Shown: one piece after another, positions 1 through 9,286 of the stretch
Position numbering within the stretch: position 1 is the first letter of the stretch
How the letters are laid out: each line of letters begins with the position of its first letter
Source of the DNA: Prevotella sp.
GTDB lineage: Bacteria; Bacteroidota; Bacteroidia; Bacteroidales; Bacteroidaceae
Assembly (NCBI GenBank): GCA_017478025.1
Contig: JAFVGZ010000001.1
Span: 1 to 43,454, forward strand
Length of the DNA stretch: 43,454 nt
Direction of reading: 5' to 3'
Notes under the pieces: model-generated
Seen by the model: only the letters and a program-made list of their open reading frames with translations
The model's database searches: none
What the model was told of the DNA's origin: nothing
Position numbers and translations under genes: made by a program

Positions 1-465
1 GATGCCCTCCTCCTTGGTGTTTATCTGTAGTTGGTCGCCTGTATGCACGCCGACCAATGTGGTCTGTCCGTGATACAGATAGTCCGCACCGCGCCCCAAG
101 TCAAAGTAGAGAATGCTTATAGAGTAAACCTTCTTAACCTGGTCATACTTCTGTCCTAAGTGTATATGCTCCGTAATGGTTTTGGCTACCCCATAGAGAA
201 TGCGCTGCAGATAGTATAATTCACGTGTCTGCTGTATCTCTACAAGGATAATCTCATCCTTTGAGTTCTTTGCCTTGATGTCAACGCGGTTGAACTTATC
301 ATCTTCATTATATTGGTTAGCTTCACTCTCCAATATCTCTACAATCTTAATCGGCTCGCCAATAAGCACGGTGACAAGACCTTCAAGAACTGCGAAGTTG
401 GCCTTGTCGCGTAGCATGCGCTTAGCTGCCCAGTCAAACCGTATGAATTTATTTTCCTCACTCAT
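1..465 (-). CDS. Rpn-family recombination-promoting nuclease / putative transposase (5' part, runs off the left edge)
   Basis: The minus strand reads open from an ATG at 463-465 to the left edge, giving 155 residues with no stop. It begins MSEENKFIRFDWAAKRML, as Rpn (PD-(D/E)XK nuclease family transposase) proteins of Bacteroidota do. The nuclease core is visible: an Asp in NRVDIKAK (about D62) and the LVEIQQ strand (about E76 and Q78). Family members are DNA nucleases that in E. coli stimulate RecA-independent recombination; their role in Bacteroidota is not established. The C-terminal half lies outside the window. A good promoter sits 27 nt upstream. A second, complete family member is at 30627-31553 with an almost identical promoter. 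The family call is firm; activity is inferred. Confidence 0.85.
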   Translation of the reverse strand, partial: MSEENKFIRFDWAAKRMLRDKANFAVLEGLVTVLIGEPIKIVEILESEANQYNEDDKFNRVDIKAKNSKDEIILVEIQQTRELYYLQRILYGVAKTITEHIHLGQKYDQVKKVYSISILYFDLGRGADYLYHGQTTLVGVHTGDQLQINTKEEGI

Positions 466-491
466 AGTGTCAAAATTATATTTTCCCGCAG

Positions 492-523
492 CAAAGTTAC
501 GATTAAGTTTTGAGATATGCAAG
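492..523 (-). promoter_or_regulatory. Bacteroides-type promoter of the left-edge Rpn gene
   Basis: On the minus strand a -33 box CTTG (520-523), a 20-nt spacer (500-519) and a -7 box TAACTTTG (492-499) match the Bacteroides consensus TTTG / TAnnTTTG. The predicted start near 485 gives a leader of about 20 nt. The whole spacer is identical to that of the promoter at 30566-30597. Confidence 0.75.
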
Positions 524-562
524 AGATGAAATTGAAAATTGAAAGTTATTGCTCCGTTTCTC

Positions 563-591
563 TCCGCAGGCATACATAAGGGCTGAGCGGA
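563..591 (-). terminator. Possible weak terminator hairpin after the dgt-HhH pair
   Basis: TCCGCAG (563-569) can pair with CTG-AG-CGGA (583-591) with a 2-nt bulge. It lies about 25 nt past the HhH stop codon. There is no T tract, so this is only a candidate. The rest of 466-613 shows no gene. Confidence 0.25.
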
Positions 592-613
592 AAGTTATTA
601 TTACGCAAGTGTA

Positions 614-1531
614 TCAGAATTCAATGTAAGGTGAGATTGCTTTCAGTCGCTCAGGGGTGAATGACGGGAGCAGTGACATGTCGCTGACGCTGCGTATGCG
701 GCCTGTGGTTTTGCGCAGCTGCATGATGTCGCGGGCCTGAATGTAGTTGATTAGCGGGTGGCGTTGCAGCTCCACCTGTGTCATGGTGTTCACACGTACA
801 GGTTGATAGTGGTGGGATAGGGTGATATAATCCAGCGCTTCTACGGGGAAATTCTTTATGGAAAGCAGCTCTTCCTTGCTGAGAAACTGCTGTCGGCGGT
901 TGCGTAGCTGCACAATGCGGCGTGCGAAGTATGAGCCTATGCCCGGGATGCGTTTCAGTTCGGTGGTGTCTGCGGTATTCGCATCCACGCTGTCACCAGG
1001 TGAGAGTTTATATGCTCGTGGGATCGCATTCTGCCTGTCTGCCCCAACGGAGGCAGAAATTGTGTCTCGCCTGCCTGCCTTTGGAGTTCTATCTTTTGCC
1101 TCACGGTATGAGTAAGAGCGTGCAGGACGCTTGATAACATCTGCTGCCATGACAACCGGTTTGATGCGGATATATGGTTCCAGCTGGCGGTATTTCTCAA
1201 GGGTCAGGCCATAGAGTTGTGCAAAGTCCTCTTTGCAGCGATAGATGCCGCCGTGAGAGCGATACTTGTAAATGTTCTTAATCTGCCATTTTGATAGTCC
1301 CAGGCGTCGCAATGAGGTGCTGTCGGCTGTGTTAGGGTCAAAATAAAACAAGGACACTCCGTCTGTTTCCTCTTGTGTGGAAATAGTTGCGGAATGTCCT
1401 TGTTTGTTTTTTATATGGTCCTCCTTGCTCTCTTCCTTTGGGGGGAAGAGCGGGAAAAGCACCAGTGCCGTGATAATGATTAGTATAAGCAACGTGATGG
1501 CATCTCGATCACTTTTTCTCAGTGGCTTCAT
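614..1531 (-). CDS. Membrane-anchored protein with three helix-hairpin-helix (ComEA-like) domains
   Basis: The protein has 305 residues: a short basic N-terminus, one hydrophobic segment at about 12-29, a linker, then three helix-hairpin-helix units at about 64-124, 183-240 and 247-305. The second carries the clearest hairpin, RIPGIGSYFARRI. HhH modules bind DNA without sequence preference; in ComEA proteins they capture transforming DNA at the membrane. Here the anchor and domains suggest DNA binding on the outer face of the membrane, but competence is not shown. The ATG overlaps the dgt stop in an ATGA arrangement, so the two genes are translationally coupled. Proteins of this type are common and mostly unnamed in Bacteroidota. 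Confidence 0.8.
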   Translation of the reverse strand: MKPLRKSDRDAITLLILIIITALVLFPLFPPKEESKEDHIKNKQGHSATISTQEETDGVSLFYFDPNTADSTSLRRLGLSKWQIKNIYKYRSHGGIYRCKEDFAQLYGLTLEKYRQLEPYIRIKPVVMAADVIKRPARSYSYREAKDRTPKAGRRDTISASVGADRQNAIPRAYKLSPGDSVDANTADTTELKRIPGIGSYFARRIVQLRNRRQQFLSKEELLSIKNFPVEALDYITLSHHYQPVRVNTMTQVELQRHPLINYIQARDIMQLRKTTGRIRSVSDMSLLPSFTPERLKAISPYIEF

Positions 1532-2874
1532 ACGATGGGCAGCGATGTGCCGTTGATTTTCTGATAGAAATCGAGTGCGAAGACATCTGTCATGCCCGAT
1601 ATAAAGTCGAGCACCGCCATGATGCGCGTATCAATGTCGGGAGCGTCAATCTCATACTGGCTGCTGACGCGGCTCAATAGTTGTTTGGAGTAGAAGCGGT
1701 CAGGGTTGATGACGGCGTGCGTGAGGCGCTGTAAGAGTGTCTCAATGATGTTGTAACCGCCCAACTCTATGTCCAGCACGGGTTTAGACTTGTATATATG
1801 CCGGAATGCCACCTTGCTGCACTCGCTGTATGCCTCGCGTTCGCGTTGGTTGATATGCTCAATGAGGCTCCCCTGGAAGGTGCCTTGCAGGATTTCGTCC
1901 TCATGGCGCAAGAATGCTGCAGCACATTCATTCTCCAGTTTGCCTATGACGGAGGCGCGGAGATAAACGACTTGCTCGTTGCTATCCTCTATATGTTCGC
2001 GCTCTATGCGGTTCAGAATGTCCTTTTGGGCCTTTTCGTCGAAGAAACGCAACAGTAGTTCCAGGGTCTTTTCAGTGGAAAGAAGCCCGAGCTTGTGGGA
2101 GTCTTCGATGTCCATAATCTCGTAGCAGATGTCATCTGCCGCCTCCACGAGATACACAAGCGGATGCCTCATGGCGCTGCCGTCGGGTCGCAGTAACCCT
2201 AATTCGTTTGCTATCTTCTGGTATGTCGCCTGCTCCGTGTGGAAGAAACCGAACTTCGGATGCTCCGGCGTGCACTGCGAGGAGATGTATGGGTACTTAA
2301 CGATGGATGCGAGTGTGGAGTAAGTCATTACAAAACCACCCTCGCGGCGGCCCCTGAAGCGATGAGTGAGCAGTCGGAAAGCGTTAGCATTGCCCTCAAA
2401 GTGTGTGATGTCATTCCACGTGGCTTGGGACAATGTGCCTTTCAACGACAGGCCTTCGCCCTCTGAAAAGAATGCCTGAATAGCCTTCTCGCCTGAGTGT
2501 CCGAATGGTGGATTGCCCATGTCGTGAGCCAGACATGCTGTCGCGACTATGGTTCCGAGTGACGGTGCATAGTCAAATTCACCGCATTCGCGGAGCGCTG
2601 ACTCTACGTCGTTGCCTAGCGACATACCTACGGATGCCACCTCAAGGGAGTGTGTGAGGCGGTTGTGCACAAAGATACTGCCTGGCAAGGGGAATACCTG
2701 CGTCTTGTTTTGCAGGCGACGGAAGGGCGCGGAGAAAATCAGACGGTCATAGTCACGCTTGAACTCCGAGCGGTCATCGTGACGCTCAGTGTGGCGCATC
2801 TCCTGCCCAAGGCGCTTATTGGATATGAGTGAGGACCAGAGCAAATTATTAAAGCCCAACCCCGGCCCTCCCAT
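1528..2874 (-). CDS. dgt: Deoxyguanosinetriphosphate triphosphohydrolase (HD-domain dNTPase)
   Basis: The family hydrolyses dNTPs to deoxynucleosides and triphosphate. The HD-domain metal ligands are visible: RLTHSLEVA (H75), CLAHDMGNPPFGH (H117, D118 and downstream His). The conserved entry ISNKRLG and FSAPFRRLQNKTQVFPL are present. The first ATG (2872-2874) lies at the centre of a G/C-rich palindromic repeat, so the first nine residues (MGGPGLGFN) are repeat-derived. The conserved part starts near LLWSSLISNKRLG, so the true start is either this ATG or a nearby TTG codon. The gene follows ftsZ after 85 bp and overlaps the HhH gene by 4 bp; it probably belongs to the tail of the dcw transcript. 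Confidence 0.93.
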   Translation of the reverse strand: MGGPGLGFNNLLWSSLISNKRLGQEMRHTERHDDRSEFKRDYDRLIFSAPFRRLQNKTQVFPLPGSIFVHNRLTHSLEVASVGMSLGNDVESALRECGEFDYAPSLGTIVATACLAHDMGNPPFGHSGEKAIQAFFSEGEGLSLKGTLSQATWNDITHFEGNANAFRLLTHRFRGRREGGFVMTYSTLASIVKYPYISSQCTPEHPKFGFFHTEQATYQKIANELGLLRPDGSAMRHPLVYLVEAADDICYEIMDIEDSHKLGLLSTEKTLELLLRFFDEKAQKDILNRIEREHIEDSNEQVVYLRASVIGKLENECAAAFLRHEDEILQGTFQGSLIEHINQREREAYSECSKVAFRHIYKSKPVLDIELGGYNIIETLLQRLTHAVINPDRFYSKQLLSRVSSQYEIDAPDIDTRIMAVLDFISGMTDVFALDFYQKINGTSLPIV

Positions 2875-2886
2875 GGGAGGGAGAAG
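2850..2886 (-). repeat. G/C-rich palindromic repeat, copy A (contains the annotated dgt start codon)
   Basis: Perfect palindrome CCCTCCC-AT-GGGAGGG at 2866-2881. On the minus strand it is followed by CCGGGGTTGGGCTTT. Same layout as copies at 17311-17347, 18196-18229 and 18925-18956: stem, two or three bases, a G-rich stretch, then GCTT. The dgt ATG sits in the loop. Confidence 0.7.
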
Positions 2887-2959
2887 GGGACAGAGGGACG
2901 TATTAACGAATTGATGAATTGATTAGTGTCTGCGATGGTAGTGCAGCCCCATTAACGAA

Positions 2960-4351
2960 TTACATAAAGTTAAGCATCTGCTGTGTAGGGGATTCGCCTC
3001 CGGTATTTCCCTTGGGGGCGTTTGTGGCGTTACCCGCAGGAGACGCATCGGGCACAGTGGAGGGCGTCTCTGCTGCTGCCTCGTTGACTTTCTGTTGCGG
3101 CTTAACGAGATGTGCGAGGTTCTCTAACTGCTGACGCGTGCGAGTGTAGGTGGGCTGGTTCTCGATTGCCAAGATGAGATCCTCGTTGTCAAGGTCGGTT
3201 GGGGAGAAGTAGTAAATGTGATAGTTACGCTTCTTGGCAGTGCTGTTGCCGTCGCCACCATAGTAACGGTTGAAGTTGTCCTGCAACTTCTGCTCGCGGT
3301 CACGCTCTTCGGCAAGCTTCTTCAGGTCTTCAGACGTCTGGTACTTTTTCATGTGCTCCGCCATCTCAGAATCTATGTCGCTTAGTCCGAAGCCCGTAGC
3401 GAGGATCGTCACCTTGACTTTGTCTCCCAGTGATGGGTCATTTGCAACCCCCCATTTCAACTCAAAGTCAGAGCCGAACTTCTCCATGAAGTCGTGAACA
3501 TCGTTCATCTCGTCCATCATCAGTCCCTTGTGACCTGTATCGTCGCTGCGGAATGAGATGGAGATGAGAATCTTCTTAGAGTTGAAGACATCGTTATCGT
3601 TCAGCAATGGTGAGTTGAGTGCATCGGCAATAGCCTTCTTCACACGTCCGTCGCCCTCTCCGTAACCGGTTGACATGATAGCCACGCCACCGTCTTTGAG
3701 GACTGTCTTAACATCGTTGAAGTCAAGGTTTATCTGTCCATGTACGGTTATTATCTCTGCTATGCTCTTTGCTGCCACGGAGAGAGTGTCGTCGGCCTTA
3801 GCAAAGGCTTCCATCATTGAGAGCTCACCGTAGATGGTGCGCAGGCGCTCATTGTTGATAACGAGCAGGGCATCCACATTGCGAGACATCTCTTCCACAC
3901 CGTTCAGAGCCTGAGCGATTTTCTTCTTACCCTCAAAGCGGAACGGTATTGTGACAATGCCGACAGTGAGTATGTCTAACTCTTTGGATGTACGTGCAAT
4001 GACTGGAGCAGCACCTGTACCGGTACCACCGCCCATGCCTGCGGTAATGAACGCCATGCGTGTGCCGTCGTTGAGCATGTTTCGTACATCCTCAATGCTC
4101 TCCTCGGCTGCAGCACGAGCTCTGTCAGGCACATTGCCGGCTCCTAAACCTTCACGACCCAGCTGAAGGTGTACGGGAACAGGAGAGTCGTTGAGAGCTT
4201 GCGCATCGGTGTTGCACACCACGAATGATACATCGTGTATGCCTTCGCGATACATGTGATTGACTGCGTTACCGCCGCCGCCGCCGACACCGATAACCTT
4301 GATGATGCTCTTTTCTTTTACTACGGGGCCAAAGCCTAATATCTTATCCAT
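2960..4351 (-). CDS. ftsZ: Cell division protein FtsZ
   Basis: The tubulin-like GTPase polymerises into the Z ring at midcell. The 463 residues carry the nucleotide-binding loop GVGGGGGNAVNHM (about 21-33), the tubulin signature GMGGGTGTGAAP (105-116) and the T7-loop region NLDFNDVK. After the globular domain (to about 320) comes a charged segment and a long, low-complexity linker rich in Ala, Pro, Asn and Gly. Such tails in Bacteroidota bind FtsA and other partners; the motif NQPTYTRTR is the likely conserved peptide. It is the last core gene of the cluster, 30 bp after ftsA. Confidence 0.98.
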   Translation of the reverse strand: MDKILGFGPVVKEKSIIKVIGVGGGGGNAVNHMYREGIHDVSFVVCNTDAQALNDSPVPVHLQLGREGLGAGNVPDRARAAAEESIEDVRNMLNDGTRMAFITAGMGGGTGTGAAPVIARTSKELDILTVGIVTIPFRFEGKKKIAQALNGVEEMSRNVDALLVINNERLRTIYGELSMMEAFAKADDTLSVAAKSIAEIITVHGQINLDFNDVKTVLKDGGVAIMSTGYGEGDGRVKKAIADALNSPLLNDNDVFNSKKILISISFRSDDTGHKGLMMDEMNDVHDFMEKFGSDFELKWGVANDPSLGDKVKVTILATGFGLSDIDSEMAEHMKKYQTSEDLKKLAEERDREQKLQDNFNRYYGGDGNSTAKKRNYHIYYFSPTDLDNEDLILAIENQPTYTRTRQQLENLAHLVKPQQKVNEAAAETPSTVPDASPAGNATNAPKGNTGGESPTQQMLNFM

Positions 4352-4381
4352 ATATGAATTGACGATTTAACGGTTAGTGAA

Positions 4382-5848
4382 TTACTCATCGGCATCGGTG
4401 AATGTGCCAAGCCATTTGAGGAGTTTGTTGCCGAGGGACGGTTTGCGATTTTCCTTCTGCTGCTGACGTTGTATCTCTTCCTCGGCCAATTGCTTGGCTT
4501 TCTCGTCAGCCTTGCGCTTTTCTTCAGCTTCTTGCGCTGCTTTCTCGGCTGCTTCCTTCTCCTTTTGTGTCTGGATTACACCTGGTGGCAGAGAGTTAGG
4601 GTCGCGCGGTGTCTGAACTGTTTGCGTCGTGTCTGGCTGTTCCGGGTTGCGACGCTCTGATGTCTCACCATCGTTGAAGAGGTCTGAGTTGCGATCTTCA
4701 GGAGCCCAGCAGTTCTGGTCACCCTTTGCCAACAGGCCGAGAAGCGTGTTCATCGTGCCATTGTGAGCATTGATTTCGCTGTTGGAAGAGTTGATGGTGT
4801 AGGTGACGAAATTGGCTACGCGCACCTTGTCGATGTGGGTTATCTCGCGGAATGCCACATCAATGTTCTTCATATTAGAGCCACCGCCGGTTAGAACAAT
4901 GCCGCCAAGAATCTTGTCGCGGAAGTCTGTCGGAACCTGATTCCACACGTTGGCTATGATTTCCTGAACTCGACCTTCTACAATCTCAATGAATTTAGAG
5001 CTCTCAATCTTTCTGTCAGCATCAAGATCATACTTCAGTGACGGGTCAATGTCGGAAGCTGGTGTAAAGGCTGAAGCATGACGCAGCTTTAGTTTCTCGG
5101 CCTCAGACTCGTCAACTTGTAGCGAAGTGATATCTTTTGTTATGTTAGCACCGCCGAGAGGTATTACGGCAATGTGGCGTATGATGTTCTTATGATATAC
5201 CATAACGGTGGTAGTATCTGCTCCGAGATCCACCAACAGACACCCACTACGCTTCTCTACCGGTGTCAGCACAGCATCTGCCAGTGCGAATGGGGCCAGA
5301 CACATTTCTGCTATCTGTACGTCAGCAATGTCAAAGCAGCTGTTAAGCTTCTGATAGTGGCGACGGCACTGTAGGATATTGAGGAAATTACCTTCCAGCC
5401 TGTGGCACTGTATGCCGACTGGATCTAACTCAGGCAAAGCGTCTGCACGGTATTCCTGAGGCTCAACATCCAGAATTTCCATATCGGGATACAAAGTGTT
5501 GCGGTTCTGGTCCATCATTTCCACAATGACGCGCTGCGTAACGGGCACATCAGAGTCTATCTCACGCACTATGGTATTGCGCTCGGAGTGGATGGACTGG
5601 CCTCCGACACCGATATAGACATGCTTGATGCCGGACTTCAGCTGGCTCTTCAGTCGCGTGATGATGTTGGTTATACACTGTACGGTCTTGTCTATGTTGT
5701 AAACAACGCCTTTGCGCATGCACTGCGAGGCATCCTCACTCATGACTGAAAGGACCGCAATACTGCCGTCAGATCTGCGCTGACCGGCTATCCCGGTAAT
5801 TTTGGTGGAACCAAGTTCAATGGCTACGACGAAATTCTTTGCTGGCAT
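4382..5848 (-). CDS. ftsA: Cell division protein FtsA
   Basis: Actin-like ATPase that anchors FtsZ to the membrane. The phosphate loop IELGSTKITG near residue 11, the second phosphate motif LLVDLGADTTTV and the adenosine motif IVLTGGGSNM are all visible. The protein is 488 residues, longer than the E. coli form. The extra C-terminus is a Pro/Thr-rich linker, then a highly charged Ala/Glu/Lys helix (about 425-465, predicted coiled coil) and a terminal amphipathic segment LGNKLLKWLGTF that fits a membrane-targeting helix. The gene is 16 bp after ftsQ and 30 bp before ftsZ. Confidence 0.97.
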   Translation of the reverse strand: MPAKNFVVAIELGSTKITGIAGQRRSDGSIAVLSVMSEDASQCMRKGVVYNIDKTVQCITNIITRLKSQLKSGIKHVYIGVGGQSIHSERNTIVREIDSDVPVTQRVIVEMMDQNRNTLYPDMEILDVEPQEYRADALPELDPVGIQCHRLEGNFLNILQCRRHYQKLNSCFDIADVQIAEMCLAPFALADAVLTPVEKRSGCLLVDLGADTTTVMVYHKNIIRHIAVIPLGGANITKDITSLQVDESEAEKLKLRHASAFTPASDIDPSLKYDLDADRKIESSKFIEIVEGRVQEIIANVWNQVPTDFRDKILGGIVLTGGGSNMKNIDVAFREITHIDKVRVANFVTYTINSSNSEINAHNGTMNTLLGLLAKGDQNCWAPEDRNSDLFNDGETSERRNPEQPDTTQTVQTPRDPNSLPPGVIQTQKEKEAAEKAAQEAEEKRKADEKAKQLAEEEIQRQQQKENRKPSLGNKLLKWLGTFTDADE

Positions 5849-5864
5849 AGGTATGGATTGATGT

Positions 5865-6743
5865 TTATTGTTGATGTGTAGATGTAGTGGAGTTTCCTTC
5901 CTGCTGATGTGTAACTATAGTTGAGCTTTCTTCTGTATGATGTTTTATTGGAGCTCGATGACACACCACTTGATTGACATATTCTAAGGAAATGTAGTCG
6001 TATTTTGTCCATCCTGCATATTTCAGACCTTCTTTATAGAAGAGCTCCAGACGGTGTAACTGCTCGTTGACGAATGCCTGTACCTTCTTTTGTCTTTGCT
6101 TGTTGTCTGCATCAATGGGTAGCACGCCGATATTGACAACGTGGTCGCCCACGCGTGGCACCAGTTCTACAGACTTGTCTGGCAGGATGTTAATCTGCTC
6201 TATCTGACGGCTCCACAGCTCGCTGGAGTTGATAATCTGTGCCAGGAGCACCACGTAGTGTGTGGCATAGTGACGTGTGACTGCACCGGTAACGATAATC
6301 ATATCGCTGGTGTATTGTGAGTTTGGCATGACACCGCCATTGTCGTCAAGGTAGTAGTCGTCTCCGTTATTGCTCTTGACACGTATGATGGGGGTGCGTT
6401 GCGTGACTGTGATGCATACATAACCGTCAGTGGTGGTGTAGCATTGAGCCGTGTTTACGAACGGCATGTGCGTCAGACGCTCCTCGATGCTTCGGGTATT
6501 GATCTCGGCAATGGGGCGGGACAGAGGATACATCCGGTTGCGCTCCAACAGACTTTTTATCTCTTTTGAGTTGAGGAAACCGTTCTCGTTTTCGTCGGCA
6601 ATGTTGATCTTTACCTTAGAACACACGTCGGAATACTCCACGGGCTTGTTCCATGAAGTCATTGCCATAACGAGGTAACCGGCTATCACCACGTCGAAGA
6701 TAACGAGGAAGGTTTTCTTCCAGTTGATGTTTATTCTAATCAA
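5865..6743 (-). CDS. ftsQ: Cell division protein FtsQ
   Basis: Bitopic divisome protein that recruits FtsL/FtsB-type partners. It has 292 residues, with one N-terminal membrane segment (about 10-27) and a periplasmic part containing a POTRA-like region (about 45-115, ending in PFVNTAQCYTTTDGYVCITV) and the FtsQ beta region with YYLDDNGGVMPNS. Sequence conservation of this family is low; position between murC and ftsA is strong support. The start overlaps the murC stop in ATGA. The C-terminal 25 residues are low complexity (Thr, His, Gln, Ser) with a repeated THQQ motif. Confidence 0.92.
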   Translation of the reverse strand: MIRININWKKTFLVIFDVVIAGYLVMAMTSWNKPVEYSDVCSKVKINIADENENGFLNSKEIKSLLERNRMYPLSRPIAEINTRSIEERLTHMPFVNTAQCYTTTDGYVCITVTQRTPIIRVKSNNGDDYYLDDNGGVMPNSQYTSDMIIVTGAVTRHYATHYVVLLAQIINSSELWSRQIEQINILPDKSVELVPRVGDHVVNIGVLPIDADNKQRQKKVQAFVNEQLHRLELFYKEGLKYAGWTKYDYISLEYVNQVVCHRAPIKHHTEESSTIVTHQQEGNSTTSTHQQ

Positions 6744-8107
6744 GCTTCTTTATTCTTTATTATTTCTGCTATTTGAGGTACGTAGTTGTCCAGGTCTCCT
6801 GCACCAAGGATGATGAGAACATCAAAATCCCGACTGCCGACATATTCAAGCACATCCTCTTTGTGGATCATTGATTTCTCCACCCCGTGAGCGAGATTGT
6901 CGTATATCAGCTGTGATGTGACGCCGGGAATGGGCTCTTCGCGTGCGGGGTAGATGTCACAAAGTATCACCTCGTCCAACTGAGACAGAGCCGATGCGAA
7001 GTCTGCATAGAAGTCGCGGGTGCGGGTATAGAGATGCGGTTGGAATATCGCGGTGATGCGTCGGTCGTGGTAAACCTCACGCATGCTTTTGGCGCTTTGG
7101 TATATTTCCTTCGGATGATGTGCATAGTCAGAGATGACGACATGCTTGTCGGTGCGCAATGCGAAGTCAAAACGACGGTCCACGCCTTTATATGTCTTCA
7201 TGCCTTGCCTCAGTTCCTCCGCTGTACAGCCGTTCAGCTGAGCCATTGCCATAGCTCCGACTCCATTGTCTATATTGATTGGGACAGGCTGACCGAGTTC
7301 TACGTTTGTTACGTTCTCAATAGGCGAGATGAAATCGAATGTGATGCTGCCGTTCTCAATTCGAATGTTCTCAGCATGGAAATCACCGTCAGAGAGACCG
7401 TAGGTATATGTTCGTACGCCTTCACCCACCTCTGGTGTCATCTCAAGTCCGGTGTGGATGATGAGTGCTCCGCCTGGCTTTATCAGCGTGGTATAGTGGT
7501 GGAAAGACTCCAAGTAGGCTTCTTTGGTGCCATAGATGTCCAGATGGTCGGGGTCTGTAGAGGTGATGACAGTCATCCAGGGGCGCAGCCAGTGGAAAGA
7601 GCGGTCAAATTCATCGGCTTCTATCACAACATAGTCAGAGCGGTCGGAGAGGATGTAATTGGTACCATAGTTCTTTGATATGCCTCCCAGAAAGGCGTTA
7701 CAGTCTGCCTTTGAGCCATGCATGATGTGTGCACACATGGTGGAGGTAGTGGTCTTACCGTGAGTTCCGGCTACGCACAGACCCTTATGAGCTTTAGTAA
7801 GAGTGCCGAGTACCTGAGCGCGCTTCTGAAGGTCAAAGCCATTGCTGCGGAAAAACTGCAACTCTGTGTGGTCAGACGGTATGGCTGGGGTATAGACAAC
7901 CAGCGTGTCCTTGGGATCAAGGCACTGCTGAGGTATCATGCTGACGTTGTCTTCGTAATGTATCAGCATACCTTCTTGCTCCAGTTGAGCGGTGAGTTTT
8001 GACGGTGTCTTGTCGTAACCTGCCACGCACAGACCCTGACGCAGGAAGTAGCGTGCAATGGCGCTCATGCCGATACCGCCGGCTCCTATGAAATAAACTG
8101 CTTTCAA
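6740..8107 (-). CDS. murC: UDP-N-acetylmuramate--L-alanine ligase
   Basis: Adds L-Ala to UDP-MurNAc, the first peptide-stem step, in the cytoplasm with ATP. It has 455 residues: N-terminal Rossmann motif GAGGIGMSAIA (8-18), ATP loop GTHGKTTT (114-121), the Mur ligase segment EADEFDRSF, and the C-terminal DYAHHPKEI motif typical of MurC. It is 48 bp downstream of murG and overlaps ftsQ by 4 bp. Confidence 0.98.
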   Translation of the reverse strand: MKAVYFIGAGGIGMSAIARYFLRQGLCVAGYDKTPSKLTAQLEQEGMLIHYEDNVSMIPQQCLDPKDTLVVYTPAIPSDHTELQFFRSNGFDLQKRAQVLGTLTKAHKGLCVAGTHGKTTTSTMCAHIMHGSKADCNAFLGGISKNYGTNYILSDRSDYVVIEADEFDRSFHWLRPWMTVITSTDPDHLDIYGTKEAYLESFHHYTTLIKPGGALIIHTGLEMTPEVGEGVRTYTYGLSDGDFHAENIRIENGSITFDFISPIENVTNVELGQPVPINIDNGVGAMAMAQLNGCTAEELRQGMKTYKGVDRRFDFALRTDKHVVISDYAHHPKEIYQSAKSMREVYHDRRITAIFQPHLYTRTRDFYADFASALSQLDEVILCDIYPAREEPIPGVTSQLIYDNLAHGVEKSMIHKEDVLEYVGSRDFDVLIILGAGDLDNYVPQIAEIIKNKEA

Positions 8108-8155
8108 TGTTGTGAACTATTTAGTATTCTGTGATATGTTTTGTATTGCTTTCTG

Positions 8156-9268
8156 TTATGCCGTTATGCCTGCGAGCTTCAAAACCTCGTCGGCTATGAT
8201 GTCGGCAGAGTGGGGGAGGGCGAGTTTCTTCACCTCGGTCTCCAACTGCTGGATGGTCTCTTGCGAGGCTACGAGAGCTACAGCCTGTTCTACGAGCAGC
8301 TGACGTGCTTCCTGATCGGCTACATATACCGCTGCTCCCTTGTCGGACAGAGCATGTGCATTCTTGCTTTGATGGTCCTCAGCCACATTAGGTGAGGGCA
8401 CAAGGATGGCTGCCTTGCCCAGCAGACAGAGCTCGCTGATGCTGGATGCTCCGGCCCGCGATATTACGATGTCAGCTGCACGGTAGGCCATTGACATGTC
8501 TGAGATGAAGGCTTGGGGCTTCACATAGCGTGCATTGGCCTCGCGAGCCTTGCGCTCACATTCCTCAATATAGAACTTACCAGTCTGCCAAATGACTTGT
8601 ATCTGCTTTTCTTCAAAGCGGTGTATGCCTTCTGCAATGGCATCGTTTATGGTGCGTGCTCCCAACGAACCGCCGATGACAAGGATTGTGGGACGGTCGG
8701 CCTGCAAGCCTAATGCCTTGCGTGCTTCCTGTTTCGTGGAAGTGTTGTCAAACAAAGCCTGTCGCACTGGATTGCCAGTGAGGATGATTCGGTCGGCGGG
8801 GAAGAAACGCTCCATCCCATCGTAGGCCACGCAAATCTTCTTTGCCTTGCGTGCCAGCGACTTGTTTGTCACTCCGGCATAGCTGTTCTGCTCCTGTATG
8901 AGGCATGGGATGCCCATTGACGCAGCTGCATTGAGGGTGGGGGCTGATGCATATCCACCAACGCCGACAGCCACGTGGGGCTTGAACTGACGTATGATGT
9001 TCTTAACCATCCAGCGGCTACGGAAGAAGTCATACATCACGCCAAGGTTCTTTGGACTCCATAATGGACGAAACAGCCCACGCACGGGGAGCCCCTTGAT
9101 TTCGTAGCCTGCTTCGGGAACACGTGTCATTTCCATTCGGCCCTCAGCTCCGACGAAGAGTATTTTCGCATCGGGGCGCTTGGTCTTGATGGCATTGGCT
9201 ATGCTAATTGCAGGGAAGATGTGGCCTCCCGTGCCGCCGCCGCTGATGATAATTCTTGGTTCTTCCAT
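8156..9268 (-). CDS. murG: UDP-N-acetylglucosamine--N-acetylmuramyl-(pentapeptide) pyrophosphoryl-undecaprenol GlcNAc transferase
   Basis: Peripheral inner-face glycosyltransferase that converts lipid I to lipid II. It has 370 residues: the G loop ISGGGTGGHIFPA (8-20), the second loop GVGGYASAP, the central GGSLGAR loop and the donor-binding ISRAGASSISELCLLGKAAILVPSP region. It lies 18 bp after ftsW and 48 bp before murC, matching the usual Bacteroidota order. Confidence 0.98.
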   Translation of the reverse strand: MEEPRIIISGGGTGGHIFPAISIANAIKTKRPDAKILFVGAEGRMEMTRVPEAGYEIKGLPVRGLFRPLWSPKNLGVMYDFFRSRWMVKNIIRQFKPHVAVGVGGYASAPTLNAAASMGIPCLIQEQNSYAGVTNKSLARKAKKICVAYDGMERFFPADRIILTGNPVRQALFDNTSTKQEARKALGLQADRPTILVIGGSLGARTINDAIAEGIHRFEEKQIQVIWQTGKFYIEECERKAREANARYVKPQAFISDMSMAYRAADIVISRAGASSISELCLLGKAAILVPSPNVAEDHQSKNAHALSDKGAAVYVADQEARQLLVEQAVALVASQETIQQLETEVKKLALPHSADIIADEVLKLAGITA

Positions 9269-9286
9269 AGTTGTTGTGATGTTATG

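Noticed and set aside
7034-7678. Open frame of 214 codons opposite murC
   Set aside because: Antisense to the conserved murC gene, without promoter or recognisable motif.
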